From contig CAMCTQ010000001.1 of NCBI GenBank assembly GCA_945878545.1, positions 1-33,018 on the forward strand: a stretch of 33,018 nt of DNA, in the 5' to 3' direction. Made by a program: the position numbers and the translations under genes. The notes beneath the pieces are model-generated. The model saw nothing but the letters and a program-made list of their open reading frames with translations, was not told where the DNA came from and did not search any database. The stretch comes from Rickettsia typhi. Its GTDB lineage: Bacteria > Pseudomonadota > Alphaproteobacteria > Rickettsiales > Rickettsiaceae. Each line of letters starts with the position of its first letter. The first letter of the stretch is position 1. Shown here one piece after another: positions 17,512 to 26,452 of the stretch.

Positions 17512-18900
17512 TTACTGAATGGTATGACTCCGTGGACCAGTCTTTTTATTAGCTGGTGACGATCGCATAGTTTTACCAGTATTATGTGTTACATTTTTTT
17601 GAAGAGTCTTTGTTAAATCCTTATTCACCTCTGGCATTACTTCTTTGCTAATCCCAGAGGGTTTTGACTTAAATTGGTTCATCATTCTTTCCTGATCTCT
17701 TGAACCAATATGATGCTGAATGTTCAAAAGCTTTTTAGCTTCTTTATATTCTTTTAGTTCTGTTTTATAAGCATACCCAAATGTAACTTTATTAGCAATG
17801 CGGTGCCAAATACTTGGTTTTTTAGGAGTTGCAACTGATTTTGTTTGTTGGTAATCAGGTTTAGCATGAGACTCACCTTTATTTGCAACAAACCCTTGAG
17901 GCGAATTGGCTGGCTTAGCTTTTGCTAATTCAGTACCAAAATCTGTATCTTTTAACTTCACTATTTCACTGATTTTTTCTTTACCAGGATCTGCATATAA
18001 GCCATTGTATTTTTTAGGGACAACAGTTTTTGAATACTCTTTCTCACCAGCTAGTCCATGCTTTAAAACCAACTCATCAAATTTTGATCCTCCTGAGGCG
18101 CTTATAGGATCTGAAGCTCCCACTTTTGAATGTTTGCTTGAACGAGGAGCAGCAGCTTCAAGGCCAATCATTATAGAACCTGGTGAAGTTTTAGTTGCAG
18201 GAGTGTAATGTATATATAAATGACCATGATCTCCGTCTGGCTTAGTTACAACTCTACCTTCATCGTCAACACCACCTAATTCGGCTCCAACAGCTAAATC
18301 AACCCCCGAATGTTTAGTCTTTTTACCAAATAGCTTATTGGCCAAAAAATCCCTCAGACCAATGGTAAAACCTTTTTCCTCAACAACTCTCTCTTTACCA
18401 AATTGATCTTTCTTTACCGAGACATCATGAGTTGCAGCAGATCTATTATAAACATACATACCTTCCTTCATTGCCTTATCTGGATCTTGTGATGTCGATA
18501 TGCCATTTTTATCTGGGTTACCAGAAGTAAGCCAATTAATTAGTTCATTTCCACTACCTGCTGGAATCTGAATAACTGTTCTTGAACCATGGCTTAAATA
18601 AGAAGATACTGGCATATTATTTTCAGAAGCTTGGGTTGATGTTCCATCTTCGGCAATAACTTGCATATTTGCCGAACCAAGCATTACAAGAGCTCTTTTA
18701 TAAACTGCAACTGATTCTATTTCTTGTTCTAAGACTGTATTATTGTGACCAAGTTTTATCAAGTCCTGGTTGGCCTGCTCACCACGACGAATTAACATTT
18801 CTGATTGTTGTTTATCTCGTTCTATTTCTTCAGCAAAAGATCTTTTTTCGGCGTCTTTTACAAGTTGCTCAGGCGTTTTTTTACCAGATTTTTTTGGCAT
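17512..18900 (-). CDS. Protein of unknown function, 462 residues
   Basis: I do not recognise this protein. It begins with a very charged helical region (MPKKSGKKTPEQLVKDAEKR to about residue 75, coiled-coil-like). A globular middle part follows (about 75-330), with glycine-rich stretches, LSHGSRTVIQIPAGSG near 100-117 and a GDHGHLYIHYTP segment. From about 330 it ends in a basic, Pro/Ser/Lys-rich tail that looks disordered. There is no signal peptide or membrane segment. It lies 169 bases downstream of clpB on the same strand. Size, charge and a disordered C-terminus would fit a secreted effector, but that is inference. Codon use looks like the neighbours and the frame is intact. Confidence 0.8.
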   Translation of the reverse strand: MPKKSGKKTPEQLVKDAEKRSFAEEIERDKQQSEMLIRRGEQANQDLIKLGHNNTVLEQEIESVAVYKRALVMLGSANMQVIAEDGTSTQASENNMPVSSYLSHGSRTVIQIPAGSGNELINWLTSGNPDKNGISTSQDPDKAMKEGMYVYNRSAATHDVSVKKDQFGKERVVEEKGFTIGLRDFLANKLFGKKTKHSGVDLAVGAELGGVDDEGRVVTKPDGDHGHLYIHYTPATKTSPGSIMIGLEAAAPRSSKHSKVGASDPISASGGSKFDELVLKHGLAGEKEYSKTVVPKKYNGLYADPGKEKISEIVKLKDTDFGTELAKAKPANSPQGFVANKGESHAKPDYQQTKSVATPKKPSIWHRIANKVTFGYAYKTELKEYKEAKKLLNIQHHIGSRDQERMMNQFKSKPSGISKEVMPEVNKDLTKTLQKNVTHNTGKTMRSSPANKKTGPRSHTIQ

Positions 18901-19069
18901 ATCACTAATACACTCAAAGGATTATTTAAATATAATATACGAAAACAACCAATACTATTTACTATTTATTATAAAAATTTGAATTATTATGACGATTATA
19001 TGATTATTTTACAAAGATTAATGTGGCTAACCTTTAATTAAAGAAATATACTAATAAGTACTACCCGTA

Positions 19070-21643
19070 TTACTTAAAAATTTCTAATTTCCCTTCTTTT
19101 TGAGTCAGATGGATAACATCTCCACTAGAGAAATTTCCTGCAAGCATAAGTTTTGCAAGATTATTCTGAACCTCTCTTTGAATTACTCTCTTCAAAGGTC
19201 TTGCACCGAATGCAGGATCATATCCTTTATCTGCAAGCCAGTTAATTGCCAAATCATCAAAATCAAGCTCTATATGCTGACTAGCAAGAACTTTCCTCAA
19301 CCCTTCTAGCTGGATTTTAACGATATCACCCATATGAGATCTATTTAACCTATGGAACAAAATAATTTCGTCTAATCTATTCAAGAACTCAGGTCTAAAA
19401 GCCGCATTTACATAAGCCATTACCTGCTCACGTACAAGCTCCGTGTCCTCGCCTTCCTTCTGATTAACTAATATCTCAGAGCCAAGATTAGAAGTAAGGA
19501 TAATTAGAGTGTTTTTAAAATCAACTAAATTACCTTGGCTATCTGTTAACCGTCCTTCATCTAGGATTTGTAGCATGATATTAAATATATCAGGATGAGC
19601 CTTTTCTATTTCATCAAATAAAATTACTTGATATGGCCGTCTTCTTATGCTTTCTGTAAGAGCGCCGCCTTGCTCATAGCCTACATATCCTGGAGGAGCA
19701 CCGATTAATCTGGCCACGGCATGTTTTTCCATATATTCAGACATATCAATGCGCAATATTGCTGATCTATCATCAAATAAGAATTCTGCTAATGCTTTTG
19801 TAAGCTCTGTTTTCCCAACACCAGTAGGACCTAAAAAAAGAAATGATCCAAGCGGTTTGTTGTGATCGCTAATACCAGCTCTGGATCTACGTACGGCATC
19901 ACTAACTGCAGAGATCGCGGTTTCTTGACCTATTACTGATTTTGTTAATTGCGCTTCCATAGTAAGTAATTTATCTTTTTCGCTTGCTAGCATTGTATCA
20001 ACCGGAATTCCAGTAATTTTAGAAACAATAATAGCAATATCGCTTTCAGTAACTCTTTCTTTGAATAGCTTATTTCCACTAGATTCTTCGGCTAGTTTTA
20101 GCTTATTAGTTAACTCTGGAATAATACCATATTTTAGCTCACTTGCTTTAGTAAGGTCGCTCGCTCTCTCTGACCTCTCTAAATCAATTTTAGCATTCTC
20201 AAGATCTTCTTTGATTTTTCGTGACATTTGCATTTGAGACTTTGCTGTCTGCCAGTTAGAACTCATATCAAGAGACTTGGACTCAAGCTCTGAAAGCTCT
20301 TGAGATAAAATAATTATCTTTTTCTGAGAGTTTTCATCCTTTTCTTTTTTGAGAGCTGATAGCTCTATCTTGATTTGGATAATCTTACGATCTAGCTCAT
20401 CTAGTTCCTCAGGCTTGCTTGAAACTTCAATTTTGAGTCTACTTGCTGCTTCATCAAGTAGATCTATAGCTTTATCCGGTAAAAATCGATCAGTAATATA
20501 ACGATTTGAAAGAGTAACAGCCGCAATAATTGCACTATCTGCAATAGTTATACCATGGTGTACTTCATAGCGATCCTTGATCCCCCGCATAATTGAGATT
20601 GTATCTTCAATACTAGGTTCTGCAACATATACGGATTGGAAGCGCCTAGCTAATGCTGCATCCTTTTCAATATACTTACGATACTCATCAAGTGTAGTTG
20701 CACCAATGCAATGTAGTTCACCTCTAGCAAGCATTGGTTTTAATAAGTTTGAGGCATCCATTGCTCCGTCAGTTTTGCCAGCTCCTACTAGTAAATGAAG
20801 TTCATCTATGAAAAGAATAATTTCACCGCTTGCTTCCTTAATTTCATTTAGTACCGCTTTAAGACGTTCTTCAAACTCACCACGATATTTGGCGCCTGCT
20901 ATTAACGCTCCCATATCAAGTTCAATAATTTTACAATTTGCAAGCGATTCTGGAACATCTCGCATGTATATTCTTTGCGCTAATCCTTCAATTATTGCCG
21001 TTTTACCAACGCCAGGCTCACCGATTAATACAGGATTATTTTTTGAGCGTCTTGATAAGACCTGGATTGCTCTCCTAATTTCCTCATCTCTCCCAATAAT
21101 AGGATCAATTTTTCCTTCTGATGCAAGTTTTGTGACATCTCTACCATATTTAAGTAGCGCATCATAACTATTTTCTGCTGATTCTGAGGTTGCAGTTCTG
21201 CCTTTGCGCAAGTCCATTATGCCGGCAGTTAATCTTTTTGAATCGATGCCAGATTTAGTCAGGACATTACCAGCTGGACCTTTATCATAAGACAAAGCTT
21301 CAAATATTCTTTCTATGGTAGTAAAGCTATCTTTATTGTCTTTTGAAAGACTAATAGCTTTTTCAAGTACCTTTAGTCCTTCTGAGGATAAATTAACTTG
21401 CCCGCCGCCACCGTGAACCTGAACTTGAGGAATGGATTCTAATTCCTTATCTAATTTCATTTTTATTGAAGCCGTATCAGCACCAAGTTTATTTATTAAA
21501 TTTGGGACAATACCACTTTCTTCTTCCAGCAAACAAAAAAGCAGGTGTAGAGGTAATATTTGCTGATGATTGTATTTTGCAGCCAGCATCTGAGATGCAG
21601 AAATCACGCCTTTCGCAGCTGCTGTAAATTTTTCAATATTCAT
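19070..21643 (-). CDS. clpB: ClpB disaggregase
   Basis: ClpB is the hexameric AAA+ chaperone that pulls proteins out of aggregates together with DnaK. The 857-residue length is standard. It shows an N-domain (1-145), D1 with Walker [10 protein letters not shown] (208-216), and the long coiled-coil middle domain (about 400-525) that is special to ClpB. D2 follows, with [22 protein letters not shown] and SRL/NRLDEI arginine-finger segments. The start is firm: AAGGTGG, one of the best ribosome sites in the window, lies 5 bases before the ATG (21649-21655). A paired inverted repeat fills the gap upstream (21695-21735). ClpA at the left edge is a separate paralogue. Confidence 0.97.
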   Translation of the reverse strand: MNIEKFTAAAKGVISASQMLAAKYNHQQILPLHLLFCLLEEESGIVPNLINKLGADTASIKMKLDKELESIPQVQVHGGGGQVNLSSEGLKVLEKAISLSKDNKDSFTTIERIFEALSYDKGPAGNVLTKSGIDSKRLTAGIMDLRKGRTATSESAENSYDALLKYGRDVTKLASEGKIDPIIGRDEEIRRAIQVLSRRSKNNPVLIGEPGVGKTAIIEGLAQRIYMRDVPESLANCKIIELDMGALIAGAKYRGEFEERLKAVLNEIKEASGEIILFIDELHLLVGAGKTDGAMDASNLLKPMLARGELHCIGATTLDEYRKYIEKDAALARRFQSVYVAEPSIEDTISIMRGIKDRYEVHHGITIADSAIIAAVTLSNRYITDRFLPDKAIDLLDEAASRLKIEVSSKPEELDELDRKIIQIKIELSALKKEKDENSQKKIIILSQELSELESKSLDMSSNWQTAKSQMQMSRKIKEDLENAKIDLERSERASDLTKASELKYGIIPELTNKLKLAEESSGNKLFKERVTESDIAIIVSKITGIPVDTMLASEKDKLLTMEAQLTKSVIGQETAISAVSDAVRRSRAGISDHNKPLGSFLFLGPTGVGKTELTKALAEFLFDDRSAILRIDMSEYMEKHAVARLIGAPPGYVGYEQGGALTESIRRRPYQVILFDEIEKAHPDIFNIMLQILDEGRLTDSQGNLVDFKNTLIILTSNLGSEILVNQKEGEDTELVREQVMAYVNAAFRPEFLNRLDEIILFHRLNRSHMGDIVKIQLEGLRKVLASQHIELDFDDLAINWLADKGYDPAFGARPLKRVIQREVQNNLAKLMLAGNFSSGDVIHLTQKEGKLEIFK

Positions 21644-21694
21644 AAGTCCACCTTCTTAACTTTCATTAAGATACATATAATATCGAAGTCTCAA

Positions 21695-21735
21695 AAATCA
21701 ATGAACGATTCATGTAATTTAAGTTACATTGATTT
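21695..21735 (-). repeat. Nested inverted repeats between the aminotransferase gene and clpB
   Basis: The arms AAATCAATG (21695-21703) and CATTGATTT (21727-21735) are perfect 9-base inverses. Nested between and across the right arm is ATGTAATTTAAGTTACAT (21712-21729), an 18-base palindrome with one mismatched pair, so two folds compete. On the transcript the outer stem is followed by a short U-run, so this may be a weak terminator of the upstream gene or a clpB leader element. AT-rich composition weakens the case. Confidence 0.45.
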
Positions 21736-21749
21736 ACTATAGCTAATCT

Positions 21750-22865
21750 TCATGGCTTTAAAAATTCTTCTAATTTATTTAGGGCCTCTGGCATGTTCTT
21801 TCTACCAAAACCTATACGGAAATAATTACTTTTATGGTCATAAATTGATGCTGGCATTAGTAAAACACCTTTTTGATGCACTAGCCTTTCAGAAAAACTT
21901 TCTATAGACTCCTGACCTTTGTATTTTACAAAGCCTATGCACCCTCCTTGGGGTCTGACCCATTCAAACAAATCTTTATATTCCTCTATAAAACTATCTA
22001 GCAACTTTAAGTTTTCAGCCACAATTTGGTTATTCCGAGAAAGAATCAGTTCTTTATTCTTCAAACTAATAAAGCTAATAATTTCAGCGGGAGCGCTATT
22101 GCAGATAGAAGTATAGTGCTTCATATATTCAATGTTCTTAAGCAATTTTTGATCTTGGCAAGCAATCCAACCAATTCTAAGACCAGCCATCCCAAAAACT
22201 TTACTCATAACTCCGAGCGATAGTGCTTTTGGATACATTTCTGCTGCTGATTGCGCCCACCCCTCTTTTGGTGTGCCAAGCAAGCGATAAACTTCATCAG
22301 AAAAAAGCCATAAATCATGAATCTCACATAAGGACACTAAGTCTCTCAATTCTTGTTGTGATATTACCTGACCAGTTGGATTGTGAGGAAAATTAATCAC
22401 AATACATTTTGTATTTGGCTTTATAGCTCTTTTAATTTCATCCAGATCAATTCGCCAGTGATTTTTCTCAAGCAAAGCTATGGTTGTAGTGTCAGAACCT
22501 TTTAATTTAGGGATTTCTAATAGTGATTGATAACAAGGTGTTAGAACAATTACATTATCACCTGGATTGCATATAGTGTGGAGAGCACAAAATATGCCTT
22601 CCTCTGCTCCTGCAAAACATAGTATATTATTTGCCTCTAGTTTTGGGTATAAGCTAAGTGCAATTTGTTTCCGTAATATTGGCAATCCTGGGCTTTCTGT
22701 ATACCCAAGCCTTAAATTATCCCACAATGCTTTATCTTCTGAGCTTGCCATATTGATAATCTCTTGCATACTGAAACTTTCAGCATCTGAGCAACATAGC
22801 AGATAAGGAGCTGTAAACTCATACTCAGCTAAATATTTCTCTAACTTAAATACATTTATGGTCAT
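21750..22865 (-). CDS. PLP-dependent aminotransferase, class I/II fold, substrate unknown
   Basis: This is a fold-type I pyridoxal-phosphate enzyme. The 371-residue protein has the family residues in order: GYTESPGLP near 54-62, FPHNPTGQ with Asn162, FSDEVY with Asp190 and Tyr193, the Schiff-base Lys222 in MSKVFGMAGLRIGW with the phosphate-contact Arg230, and FRIGFGR for the substrate carboxylate near the C-terminus. All catalytic positions are kept. It starts within the stop of the upstream regulator (TAATG, one base shared), so the two are translated together. The pairing with a YheO/DauR-like regulator suggests use of one amino acid, but which one cannot be read here. Confidence 0.88.
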   Translation of the reverse strand: MTINVFKLEKYLAEYEFTAPYLLCCSDAESFSMQEIINMASSEDKALWDNLRLGYTESPGLPILRKQIALSLYPKLEANNILCFAGAEEGIFCALHTICNPGDNVIVLTPCYQSLLEIPKLKGSDTTTIALLEKNHWRIDLDEIKRAIKPNTKCIVINFPHNPTGQVISQQELRDLVSLCEIHDLWLFSDEVYRLLGTPKEGWAQSAAEMYPKALSLGVMSKVFGMAGLRIGWIACQDQKLLKNIEYMKHYTSICNSAPAEIISFISLKNKELILSRNNQIVAENLKLLDSFIEEYKDLFEWVRPQGGCIGFVKYKGQESIESFSERLVHQKGVLLMPASIYDHKSNYFRIGFGRKNMPEALNKLEEFLKP

Positions 22866-23446
22866 TAATCCCTCAATTCTTTTAAATATTTAAATATAGT
22901 TGCGCGTCCTAATTTCAAAATATGTGCAACATAATCAGCAGCATTTTTTTCAGCAAACGCTCCTATGGTAAATAAATACCCTACTAATTCCTTATTTTTG
23001 GAAGCATTCAAATCATCAAAATTCCATTTTTTTTTGTCCAAAAAAGTGTGAATTGCTATATGTAATCTTTCCTGCCAATCATTTTTGAACAAACTTTCTG
23101 GCTTGTTGATTTCATCCTGATTTAAAAAAACTTCACCTAAATCTTTCATCTGATTGAATACAGAGATGTCACAATTGATGCATATCAACCACTTGCTTTC
23201 TACGGGAATCGAAATTGATTTAATAAGGCGTCCATCAAAATTGATTTTTGGGTAGATTATTTTGTCTATATTTACCTCAAACTCTTTCGTCTTTAAAAGG
23301 GATGGATCCCCTGATTTTCTTTTAGAAAGATTCCCATTAATATAACAAATTGTATCTGATGCAAGATCATGAATTACTACCTCAACTAAAGGCTTCATCA
23401 ACATTACAATAGAATTACATAGTGGTATATAGTTTGATATAGTCAT
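22865..23446 (-). CDS. YheO/DauR-like transcriptional regulator (PAS-like domain plus helix-turn-helix)
   Basis: The 193-residue protein fits the YheO-like family. An N-terminal PAS-like sensing domain covers about 5-105, with the family-style opening VVIHDLASDTICYINGNLSKR and a GRLIKSISIPV strand pair. A C-terminal helix-turn-helix covers about 150-193 and ends in FAEKNAADYVAHILKLGRAT followed by IFKYLKELRD, the usual ending. DauR, a studied member, controls D-arginine use in Pseudomonas. Here it sits directly before an aminotransferase gene with a one-base overlap. A promoter with an overlapping palindrome (23475-23504) suggests it controls its own operon. Such regulators are not typical of reduced Rickettsiales genomes. 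Confidence 0.82.
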   Translation of the reverse strand: MTISNYIPLCNSIVMLMKPLVEVVIHDLASDTICYINGNLSKRKSGDPSLLKTKEFEVNIDKIIYPKINFDGRLIKSISIPVESKWLICINCDISVFNQMKDLGEVFLNQDEINKPESLFKNDWQERLHIAIHTFLDKKKWNFDDLNASKNKELVGYLFTIGAFAEKNAADYVAHILKLGRATIFKYLKELRD

Positions 23447-23474
23447 TTTTGTACTTATTAATCTTATTAGATGA

Positions 23475-23504
23475 TTAATCTAGACTAAATAGTATTAAAG
23501 TCAA
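23475..23504 (-). promoter_or_regulatory. Promoter and operator candidate for the regulator-aminotransferase operon
   Basis: On the minus strand TTGACT (23499-23504) and TAGATT (23477-23482) are 16 bases apart. The -10 is covered by a 14-base palindrome (23475-23488, centre TCTAGA) with one mismatched pair. A repressor dimer there would block the promoter. This is a reading of sequence only. Confidence 0.4.
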
Positions 23505-23550
23505 CAAGTTTTTAGAGTATGGTAAAAAACATTGTATGGATTTATTATAA

Positions 23551-23892
23551 TTAATGTTGTGAAATTATATCCTTCTCTAATCCTATAAATTTGGAAATCA
23601 AGGAATCAATTCTGATAATTATATTTGAATTTAAATGTAGAGAAAAATTGCTAGCAGTTTCTTTATTGGCATTTTGATTGGTAAATAAATTAAGCTGAAT
23701 TAATTCATCACCTTGCTTAGAGTTTTGTTTAATTGATTCAATATCAGCAGCAGTATAGTACCTTCTGCCACGTATCTGGAAAATATGCATTTCCGTTTTT
23801 GATTTCTCTAAATATCTTAACTTATGTATTGGTAATCCAGTTATTTCAGATACTTCTGAGATAGAAAAATATTTTTTATTAGCTAAGTTCAT
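23551..23892 (-). CDS. Small MerR-family DNA-binding regulator
   Basis: The 113-residue protein has a MerR winged helix at the N-terminus: YFSISEVSEITGLPIHKLRY, then GRRYYTAADIESIKQ. In most MerR proteins the helix is followed by a coiled coil and an effector domain. Here only about 40 residues remain, and they carry no metal-binding cysteines. It overlaps ihfA by 14 bases. A MerR-type gene after fabH and ihfA is a familiar arrangement in alphaproteobacteria, so it belongs to that block rather than to the DauR-like operon downstream. Its target is unknown. Confidence 0.85.
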   Translation of the reverse strand: MNLANKKYFSISEVSEITGLPIHKLRYLEKSKTEMHIFQIRGRRYYTAADIESIKQNSKQGDELIQLNLFTNQNANKETASNFSLHLNSNIIIRIDSLISKFIGLEKDIISQH

Positions 23893-24175
23893 AGGAATTC
23901 ACCTTTTCCTTAAGTAACCTAGAAGGATTAAATCTTAGAACCTTGCGTGGTTTGATTTCAAGTATGGCCCCGGTTTGCAAGTTAATTCCTGGTCTTTTTT
24001 CCTTATTATGAACTTGAAATTTACCAAAATTTGCTAATACCAATTTCTTGCTATTTAAAGATAAATCAAGCATCTCAGAAAAAATATTATTTGTTATTTC
24101 TTCACACAATAAAGAAGAGAAACCCAGTTTTTCTTTAAGCAAATTAGTGATTTTTTCTTTTGTAACGGTTTCCAT
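23879..24175 (-). CDS. ihfA: IHF alpha-like / HU-family DNA-bending protein
   Basis: Proteins of this family bend DNA as dimers and shape the nucleoid. The 98-residue length is typical. The body NFGKFQVHNKEKRPGINLQT carries the conserved GxF core and the RPGxN DNA-intercalating loop, followed by PRKVLRFNPSRLLKEKVN. The position between fabH and a MerR gene favours the IHF alpha subunit over HU. The 3' end overlaps the MerR start by 14 bases, suggesting coupled translation. The beta subunit is not in this window. Confidence 0.88.
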   Translation of the reverse strand: METVTKEKITNLLKEKLGFSSLLCEEITNNIFSEMLDLSLNSKKLVLANFGKFQVHNKEKRPGINLQTGAILEIKPRKVLRFNPSRLLKEKVNSYELS

Positions 24176-24230
24176 TTTAGAAATTTACCTATCTACAATT
24201 TTACTTAAAGCGATACTAAAATTTTCTGAA

Positions 24231-25184
24231 TCACCAACGAATAATAGCTGCTCCCCAAGTCGCGCCAGCTCCAAAAGCGGTGAATACTAATATATCACCA
24301 GATTTAACGCCTCCAGTCAACTGTAATTGCGCTAAAGCCAGTGGAATTGATGCAGCAGAACAATTTGCGTGTTTATCTAACGTAACAACAACTTTGTTTG
24401 AGTCAATACCAAACTGGTTAATCATATTATTGATTATTCGTAAATTTGCTTGATGAGGAATGATATATGTAACGTCATTAAGGGTAAGATTATTTTTCTT
24501 AAGAATGTTGTAAACTGATTCTGGCATTTTCTCAACAGCCTTCTTAAAGACTTCTGGTCCTGCCATTTGTACAACACCACTTCTACCAGTTGTACTAACA
24601 CCACCATTAGTATACAGCATGTCACAAAGTGAACCATCTGAAAAAATGTCACAATCAATTATGCCTGAGTTAGAATCCGATGCTTGCAATATAACAGCAC
24701 CAGCTCCATCGCCGAATAAAACACAAGTTTTTCGATCCTGCCAATCCAATATAGAAGACATCTTATCTGCGCAAATTAATAATATGGTTTTGTATTTACC
24801 AGATTTAATCATACTATCTGCAACTTGCAAACCATAGATGAATCCGGAACAAATCGCCTGCAGATCGAAGGACGGTACGTTTTTAAGAGCAAGATATCCT
24901 TGTATCTTATTTGCGGTAGAGGGAAAACTATTATCAGGCGTGTTAGTGCAAGTAATTACTAAATCTATATCATCTTTTGAAATGTTGGCGCTGTTAATAG
25001 CATCGAGGGAAGCTTTGTAACCTAAATGAGAGGTAAATTCATCAACAGCTGCAATGTGCCTTTGAGTAATACCAGTTCTAGACTTTATCCATTCATCAGT
25101 AGTGTCGATGGATTTTTCAAGATCGAAATTGGTCAGAATCTTTTCTGGTAGATAGCCTCCAGTACCTATGATTTTTGAGGCCAT
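24231..25184 (-). CDS. fabH: Beta-ketoacyl-ACP synthase III (FabH)
   Basis: FabH condenses acetyl-CoA with malonyl-ACP to start type II fatty acid synthesis. I use ATG 25184 as the start (317 residues); an in-frame TTG directly before it is less likely. The catalytic triad is complete: Cys112 in AICSGF, His244 in IPHQANLRI, and Asn274 in KHANCSAAS. The GxGxGA-type glycine run [10 protein letters not shown] is present. rpmF ends 7 bases upstream. In many bacteria plsX stands between rpmF and fabH; here it is absent. ihfA and merR follow in the same direction. Confidence 0.95.
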   Translation of the reverse strand: MASKIIGTGGYLPEKILTNFDLEKSIDTTDEWIKSRTGITQRHIAAVDEFTSHLGYKASLDAINSANISKDDIDLVITCTNTPDNSFPSTANKIQGYLALKNVPSFDLQAICSGFIYGLQVADSMIKSGKYKTILLICADKMSSILDWQDRKTCVLFGDGAGAVILQASDSNSGIIDCDIFSDGSLCDMLYTNGGVSTTGRSGVVQMAGPEVFKKAVEKMPESVYNILKKNNLTLNDVTYIIPHQANLRIINNMINQFGIDSNKVVVTLDKHANCSAASIPLALAQLQLTGGVKSGDILVFTAFGAGATWGAAIIRW

Positions 25185-25191
25185 CAAAACA

Positions 25192-25389
25192 CTACTCTGT
25201 TTCTTGACTTTTGGACTTAGCTATAACTATTTGACGATTTCTATACTCACCACTTGTTTTATCAAGCTGATGTGGTAATCTGTATTCGCCTGTATCTTTA
25301 TCAATTATCACATTAATTTTACCAAGAGCATCATGTGAACGCCTTTGATTACGCCTGGATGTCGAGGTTTTTTTCTTTGGAACTGCCAT
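25192..25389 (-). CDS. rpmF: Ribosomal protein bL32
   Basis: bL32 is a small protein of the 50S subunit. The 65-residue sequence opens with the family signature [19 protein letters not shown]. It lacks the Cys pairs of the zinc-binding form, which is normal in alphaproteobacteria. It is the first gene of the rpmF-fabH-ihfA-merR unit and diverges from the BamE-like gene. On the minus strand a TTGACA-like element (revcomp at 25439-25444) overlaps the TTGTCA of the opposite gene, but a good -10 for rpmF is not visible. Confidence 0.96.
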   Translation of the reverse strand: MAVPKKKTSTSRRNQRRSHDALGKINVIIDKDTGEYRLPHQLDKTSGEYRNRQIVIAKSKSQETE

Positions 25390-25438
25390 TACACTTACAC
25401 CTAATAAAAATTTTTATTGAACAAATTAAAAAAAGTAT

Positions 25439-25468
25439 TTGTCAAAGACGTGCGCAGTATATTATATT
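25439..25468 (+). promoter_or_regulatory. Promoter candidate for the BamE-like gene
   Basis: TTGTCA (25439-25444) and TATATT (25463-25468) are 18 bases apart in the 116-base divergent gap. Because TTTGTCAAA is its own reverse complement in outline, the same bases could serve as -35 for rpmF on the other strand. Confidence 0.35.
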
Positions 25469-25505
25469 TCATCCAGAAAATCTATATATTTTAAATAAAA
25501 TTTTT

Positions 25506-26006
25506 ATGAAACTATTTGCATTCCGTTTGAGTACGCCCCTAATAAAGATTTTTTTCCTGGTGATATTTACGCTACTCAGTGGATGTCAATCGGTTGATGT
25601 ACGAGGTCAGTTCGTTAGTGATAATGCAATTGAAGAAATTAATTCCAAGAAATTAAAACAAGATGAGATAATAGATCTAATCGGCACACCAACTTATGTT
25701 CCCGAATATTCACATAATACTTGGTATTATATTCAAAGATCATTAACTAAACGTGCTTGGTTTGATCCCAAAGTAGTAGAACAAAGAATTGTAAAGATTG
25801 TCTTCAACGAGAATGGTAAAGCAATAGAAGCCACGTTGCTTACGGTTATGCATGACGAGAATCTTAGGGTTGAAAGTAAATATACTAAAACACATGGTAC
25901 TGAACAAAATAATATACAGAAATTCGTGAAAAATATTGGTAGATTTAACAAAACTACCGATGGCAAGAAAAAACGACAGAAACAGCAAAAGAAAGCAGAA
26001 GAATAA
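25506..26006 (+). CDS. bamE: BamE/SmpA/OmlA-like outer-membrane lipoprotein
   Basis: BamE is a lipoprotein of the BAM complex that inserts beta-barrel proteins into the outer membrane. I set the start at ATG 25506 (166 residues). This gives a clean lipoprotein signal peptide: KLFAFR charged end, hydrophobic PLIKIFFLVIFTLL and the lipobox LSGC with Cys27. The in-frame extension back to 25335 crosses rpmF and is rejected. The SmpA/OmlA core follows: DEIIDLIGTPTY, NTWYYIQRS, and VKIVFNENGKAIEAT. The C-terminal 40 residues are basic and low-complexity, longer than in E. coli BamE and of unknown use. Confidence 0.9.
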   Translation: MKLFAFRLSTPLIKIFFLVIFTLLSGCQSVDVRGQFVSDNAIEEINSKKLKQDEIIDLIGTPTYVPEYSHNTWYYIQRSLTKRAWFDPKVVEQRIVKIVFNENGKAIEATLLTVMHDENLRVESKYTKTHGTEQNNIQKFVKNIGRFNKTTDGKKKRQKQQKKAEE

Positions 26007-26017
26007 CCTATAGTTTT

Positions 26018-26090
26018 TGCGTTGGTTAATTTCTTTTATCAATTCAGAGGTATTTTTCGATTAAGCCTCTAGGCTTTGCGAATCAACGCA
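26018..26090 (+). repeat. Structured intergenic element between the BamE-like gene and gatC
   Basis: TGCGTTGGTT (26018-26027) pairs with AATCAACGCA (26081-26090) over 10 positions, one of them G-U. Inside, AGAGG (26046-26050) pairs with CCTCT (26066-26070), and AAGCCT/AGGCTT (26063-26076) gives a competing small hairpin. No U-run follows, so it is not a normal terminator. It could be a leader structure for gatCAB, a small RNA, or chance. The whole gap (26007-26147) holds no gene. Confidence 0.45.
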
Positions 26091-26147
26091 TAAGTCGTAT
26101 CTTTAAGAAATGTAAATTTTAATCTTAAAATTATTTTAGGTAATGCG

Positions 26148-26450
26148 ATGATTACAAAAAAAGAATTAGAAAAACTACAAAAATTATCAAAGTTATCTTT
26201 TTCTGAAGATGAATTGAGTGATTTTTCTAAAAAATTAAATAGTGTTGTGGTGATGATAGATTCACTTACAGAAGTTAGTTGCCAAGATGTAGAGCCTTTA
26301 AGATCGGTTTGTGATATGAACCAGAGAACTAGAAAAGATGAGGTTAAAGTTGGTAATATTTCTGAGCAGTTATTTGCTAATGTACCACAAAAAAGTGCTG
26401 AACTTGCAAAAGAAGTAAAGTGTTTCATAGTACCAAAAATGGTTGAATAA
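26148..26450 (+). CDS. gatC: Asp/Glu-tRNA amidotransferase subunit C
   Basis: GatC is the small scaffold of the GatCAB complex, which converts Glu-tRNA-Gln or Asp-tRNA-Asn to the amidated form. The 100-residue protein is of normal size. It opens with a helix [20 protein letters not shown], then the extended [17 protein letters not shown] segment that wraps around GatA. An AGG ribosome site (TAGG) lies about 6 bases upstream. gatA follows after 2 bases. Confidence 0.93.
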   Translation: MITKKELEKLQKLSKLSFSEDELSDFSKKLNSVVVMIDSLTEVSCQDVEPLRSVCDMNQRTRKDEVKVGNISEQLFANVPQKSAELAKEVKCFIVPKMVE

Positions 26451-26452
26451 AT

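Noticed and set aside
24048..24290. 80-codon plus-strand frame opposite ihfA and the fabH end
   Set aside because: It is a shadow of two well-supported genes, and serine/leucine-rich as expected for antisense of AT-rich coding DNA.
25335..25505. N-terminal extension of the BamE-like protein by 57 residues
   Set aside because: It crosses the rpmF gene and its upstream region, and it would bury the clear lipoprotein signal peptide that starts at 25506.
25743..26042. 99-codon minus-strand frame opposite the BamE-like gene
   Set aside because: It is antisense to a recognised lipoprotein, has low-complexity Phe/Leu/Ile composition, and no ribosome site.
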